From Flavobacterium hibisci (GTDB taxonomy: Bacteria > Bacteroidota > Bacteroidia > Flavobacteriales > Flavobacteriaceae), in the NCBI RefSeq assembly GCF_020026925.1, contig NZ_JAIQDW010000008.1, positions 1 to 64,000 of the forward strand: DNA of 64,000 bases. The letters run 5' to 3'. Below, piece after piece: positions 60,842-64,000 of this stretch. Position 1 is the stretch's first letter; each line of letters opens with the position of its first letter. The position numbers were made by a program, and so were the translations under genes. Under the pieces are notes generated by a model. It saw nothing but the letters and a program-made list of their open reading frames with translations, had not been told where the DNA came from and did not search any database.

Positions 60842-63679
60842 TTATAAACTGATTGTTAGGTTTACGAAATAAGTTCTCCCGTAGCCATAAAAATATTTTG
60901 GGCCGAAAGAAGGCGTTCCGCTGGAAACATCCTGATTCAATTCTCTAAAATTGGAATTTCTTGCCTGTTCAAATCCTCCGGTTTTATACTTAAAATCAAA
61001 GACGTTATTGATGCTGGCAAAAAGCCCTATTGTAGTCTTATGAATACGCCAGGACTTTCCGCCTGTCATATTTAAGAGCGTGACAGGATTTAATTTTTCC
61101 TGTTTAAGCAGCATTTTGGCTCGTTCTTCTGAAGCTTCCGGAAAATTGAAACCACTTGCCGGATTGATATAAAACCTTGATGTTCTTGTAATTGGCGAAA
61201 CATCGATGTAACGGTCTGTGATGTAATTAATATTCGCAGAGAGCCACCAGAATTTAGGATCATGATATTCCATTCCGAATGAAAATGCCTGCTGTGGCAT
61301 TCCGGATTGCTTGTAATTTTTGAGTAATGATTGACCAAAATCAAAAGTTGTTTCCGCATCAGCAATGGCCGCATTTGCATCGTTGGTGATAGAAACATTT
61401 GGATTGCTGTTATAAATGTAACTTCCGTAAGCAGCTGAAAAGACAGTTTTAAGAGTAGACGAAAATGGATATTCCAGACTTAACTCAGCACCAATGTTTT
61501 TCTTGTCTAAGTTGGTTAATGTTTGACTTACAAAGGCATCCGTATTATCATAGCCGGCTCCATCGTCAAATATTCCTTCTGCATAAAAGAAGGATGTTTT
61601 TGTTGTATTTTTTATCAAGGCATAATAACCGGAAATACGCATTTTAAGTTTTGGTGAGTGGTAAACATAATTGATATCAGCACTGCTTAAGGTTTCATTT
61701 TCGATTCCGTTTACAATTGAATTGTTTAGCCTTGAATTAGAAAAAGTATTTCGGAGTGAAGGTGCTTTGGTTTGATATATTCCACTAAAAAACAACCATT
61801 GTTTTCCTGAAATTTTATAGTTAAGTCCGCCCTTGAATCCGAAATTTTCAAAATTTACTTTTTGGCTTTTGCCAAATGAATTTTCCGGATAAATACCATT
61901 TTGATACAAACCTTCTCTCTGGTATTTTGAAGCAAAAAATGAATTTCCCAGATAAAAGTCTATTTTTTTATACACAAATCTAAACTGCGTAAAAGCTTCT
62001 GCTGTTGTGGCATAAAAATTAAAATTATAACCGTAACGATCTCCTGTTTTTACCTGGCGATCGGGGTTTTTTAAATCCGACTGCGACTGATTTCCTTTAT
62101 AAAATGAATCAATATCTTCAAAGTACACACCGCCTAATAAATCCAGCAGATGCTGAAAATTGTGTGATTTTAGATTCTTAAAAAGTATTCCGCCGCTAAA
62201 AAATATATTTTCTGAAAGCTGCGTGTTGAGGTTTGAATTTACAGCTAATGTTTTGTCATCGGTTCTGTCTTCATACAAAACATAATTACTTTTTGAAGGT
62301 TCGTATCCTGTAATGCTTCCTTCAGAATTGCTTATAGGTTTCTGATTCGCTCTGTACAATGCATCCCAGTCGATTTGTGAATTTTGTAAAAATAATGTTC
62401 TGCTTATTGCTGCATTTTCATAATCAGGAGTAAATGCTCCTGAAAATTCTCCCTTGTCAGCCGAATAAAGGGAGGTAAAATAACTCGGCAATTTTCTGTA
62501 ATAAGTGGGGTCAGGACTGTCTGCGTTTTGAAAATCAATATTGCTGTTTCCAACTTTTCCAAATTGGTACATAATGGCAGATGTGAGGTTAGCATGGTCA
62601 TTAATTTTAAAATAATGATTGAGCATCAGCAAAGGTTCTTCGACGTTTTTTACTCTTGCATTTCGTTTTTCGCCACTTTGATATCCCCAATACGAGTTAT
62701 ATTGCTCCGATTTTAAATTGATAACTTCATCAGTATTTGGCGAATTTTTTCCACGTGCATTTGGTGTAAAAAAACCGGTAAAATTTAAAGAATGTTTCGG
62801 ATTTAATTTTTTCTCGATACTTATAAAAAAAGAGTTCGCATCATACTTTGTTCCTTCAAAATAGCCTTCGTCAGCCCAGCGTTTTCCAACCGAATAAACA
62901 TAAGACCAGCCGGAAGATTTCATGCCCGAAGCATAGGTAATCATGGTTCTCCAGTTGTAATTGGTATTGGTTCCTGAAAAAGACATCCGGATTCCCTTTC
63001 TATAAGCTGATGCCTGTGTGAAGATTTGCTGTGTGCCTAAAATCCCTCCAAAAGTATAATCAGAAGGAGCAGCGCCAATGGTAAACTCCTGATTTCTGAG
63101 AACATCATTTAGTCCGCCCCAATTATTCCACTGGGGTCTTCCATCGTAAATTTTATTCATTTTAACGCCATTAAGCATCATCGTTGCGTTTTCGCTGTCT
63201 AATCCGCGGAGGCTAAATCGGGCTTGTCCCCAATTGAATGCTGCTGCCTGCAGAAAAGCATCTTTGGAAGATTGCAAAAGTCCGGAAGTAGTTTCTGATG
63301 AACTGTTGTCTTCGTTCAGGTCGCTTTCTAAAAGGGAAATAATTGTGGTTTGAAAATTTTCAATCTGGTCTTCTTCTAATAATAAGATTCCGAGATTTAC
63401 TTTTTGACCAGCATTCGTATTTACTTTCAGAAGCAGATCCCTGTAACCCTGACTGTGTATTAAAAGCAGTTGCTCGCCGGGCAAAGTAGTATGTAATTCG
63501 AAAGTTCCATCATTTTTGGTCAGCTGCATTAAAGCTGAATTTTGTATACTAACGACTGCATTTTCTAAAGGATTCTGAGTTTTAGAATCCATAACGCGCC
63601 CAGAAAAAATAGTTTCTTTTTGGGCTGAAGCAATTTTAAAAATAAAAAGGAGTATAAGAACGGGTAATTTTTTGTGCAT
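60842..63679 (-). CDS. TonB-dependent outer-membrane receptor with carboxypeptidase-regulatory-like domain
   Basis: 945 residues. Signal MHKKLPVLILLFIFKIASAQ, then a CarboxypepD-regulatory-like domain (FSGRVMDSKTQNPLENAVVS), a plug near 125-235 (ARFSLRGLDSENATMMLNGV) and a large 22-strand-type barrel ending YFVNLTISL. It brings a TonB-powered substrate across the outer membrane. The next gene encodes a DUF5689 lipoprotein, not a SusD, so a glycan system is not supported. The leader of about 200 bases is unusually structured. Substrate unknown. Confidence 0.93.
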   Translation of the reverse strand: MHKKLPVLILLFIFKIASAQKETIFSGRVMDSKTQNPLENAVVSIQNSALMQLTKNDGTFELHTTLPGEQLLLIHSQGYRDLLLKVNTNAGQKVNLGILLLEEDQIENFQTTIISLLESDLNEDNSSSETTSGLLQSSKDAFLQAAAFNWGQARFSLRGLDSENATMMLNGVKMNKIYDGRPQWNNWGGLNDVLRNQEFTIGAAPSDYTFGGILGTQQIFTQASAYRKGIRMSFSGTNTNYNWRTMITYASGMKSSGWSYVYSVGKRWADEGYFEGTKYDANSFFISIEKKLNPKHSLNFTGFFTPNARGKNSPNTDEVINLKSEQYNSYWGYQSGEKRNARVKNVEEPLLMLNHYFKINDHANLTSAIMYQFGKVGNSNIDFQNADSPDPTYYRKLPSYFTSLYSADKGEFSGAFTPDYENAAISRTLFLQNSQIDWDALYRANQKPISNSEGSITGYEPSKSNYVLYEDRTDDKTLAVNSNLNTQLSENIFFSGGILFKNLKSHNFQHLLDLLGGVYFEDIDSFYKGNQSQSDLKNPDRQVKTGDRYGYNFNFYATTAEAFTQFRFVYKKIDFYLGNSFFASKYQREGLYQNGIYPENSFGKSQKVNFENFGFKGGLNYKISGKQWLFFSGIYQTKAPSLRNTFSNSRLNNSIVNGIENETLSSADINYVYHSPKLKMRISGYYALIKNTTKTSFFYAEGIFDDGAGYDNTDAFVSQTLTNLDKKNIGAELSLEYPFSSTLKTVFSAAYGSYIYNSNPNVSITNDANAAIADAETTFDFGQSLLKNYKQSGMPQQAFSFGMEYHDPKFWWLSANINYITDRYIDVSPITRTSRFYINPASGFNFPEASEERAKMLLKQEKLNPVTLLNMTGGKSWRIHKTTIGLFASINNVFDFKYKTGGFEQARNSNFRELNQDVSSGTPSFGPKYFYGYGRTYFVNLTISL

Positions 63680-64000
63680 GTAAACCGAATTAATTAAAAA
63701 AACCCTCTTCTTTTTTACAAGAAAAGGGTATAAATCTTTTTTGACTGAAATTTTTGAATTCAGAAAATTTCAGTCAAAAAAACCAAATTGAGTTTGGAAA
63801 TGCAAATGTTTGAAAGTAGATAATTAGTGGTATTTCAATTTTCCAAACAAATAATAAGTTTATATCAGGTCTGAATTATATTACAAAGGTAAAGTAAAAA
63901 ATGTTTTTATTTCTTTTTTCCTATTAAATATTTTTAGAAATCAAAAATATTTTGTGTAATTAATAATTTTAGATTTACGCCGATACTTTTATTTTCGAAA
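63680..64000. promoter_or_regulatory. structured leader and promoter of the TonB-receptor gene
   Basis: No gene is supported. On the minus strand TACCTTTG at 63884-63891 fits TAnnTTTG; TTG is not at usual spacing. Transcription from it would give a leader of about 200 bases. In the leader an 18-bp perfect inverted repeat (63737-63754 and 63764-63781) is followed by a terminator-like hairpin: a 10-bp stem, CCCTTTTCTT and AAGAAGAGGG with one G-U pair (63703-63728), then 7 T (63696-63702), ending 16 bases before the ATG. A further inverted pair TTTGGAAA / TTTCCAAA lies upstream. This is either a transcription-attenuation leader or the end of an upstream gene's transcript beyond 64000. Confidence 0.6.

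Noticed and set aside
60842..63679. SusC-type polysaccharide utilisation locus
   Set aside because: The partner gene encodes DUF5689, not SusD, and no glycoside hydrolase lies nearby.
1..64000. CRISPR array or tracr-like RNA
   Set aside because: No series of equal repeats with equal spacers is present; the repeats seen are pairs of inverted elements.

Overview
The window looks like chromosomal DNA of a Flavobacterium-type Bacteroidota. The evidence is low GC, promoters of the TTG / TAnnTTTG type, type IX secretion (T9SS) signals, a Nudix-type AraR, DUF2480, DUF3078 and DUF5689 genes, and stem-loop repeats in many spacers. No rRNA, tRNA, integrase, transposase or CRISPR array was found.

Left third (0-19.5 kb): an accessory, interbacterial-conflict-like region. 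A 2206-residue secreted SpvB/FG-GAP/RHS protein is preceded by a small T9SS-tailed protein with a single YD-like motif and followed by a multi-spanning membrane protein, a possible immunity partner. A divergent pair of small DNA-binding-like genes follows. Next comes a minus-strand block of LysM protein, PAAR-like (DUF4280) protein, OmpA-domain protein, two tandem paralogues and several small lipoproteins. One lipoprotein gene is broken by two single-base losses. I read this block as an orphan type VI-like effector/immunity island; no sheath, VgrG or ATPase gene is present.

Middle (19.6-36.7 kb): sugar catabolism. The gal genes galM-galK-galT-galE, with a sodium/sugar symporter gene, lie divergent from a GntR/LacI-type regulator gene. 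A geranylgeranyl-reductase-like gene follows. Then comes the L-arabinose set: AraR, a secreted GH51 arabinofuranosidase, ribulokinase, ribulose-phosphate epimerase, arabinose isomerase and a lipoprotein mutarotase. Together these would release arabinose from polymers, interconvert anomers outside the cytoplasm, and feed xylulose-5-phosphate and glucose-1-phosphate into central metabolism. The arabinose set has no transporter of its own, so the symporter beside gal may serve both.

Right (36.8-64 kb): mostly core genes. They include OsmC, an ACT-domain protein, YraN, an LD-carboxypeptidase, 3-hydroxyanthranilate dioxygenase, a HipA-like kinase plus DUF3037 pair, a SufS/SufE/SufT-like operon interrupted by a repeat-flanked GxxExxY gene, a LytS/LytTR two-component system divergent from an uncharacterised four-gene operon, HflX, and a TonB receptor/DUF5689 pair with a structured leader.

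A recurring theme is that several spacers hold different families of inverted repeats whose arms are themselves built from short tandem words. At least three of these families occur twice in the window, and one pair brackets a gene.
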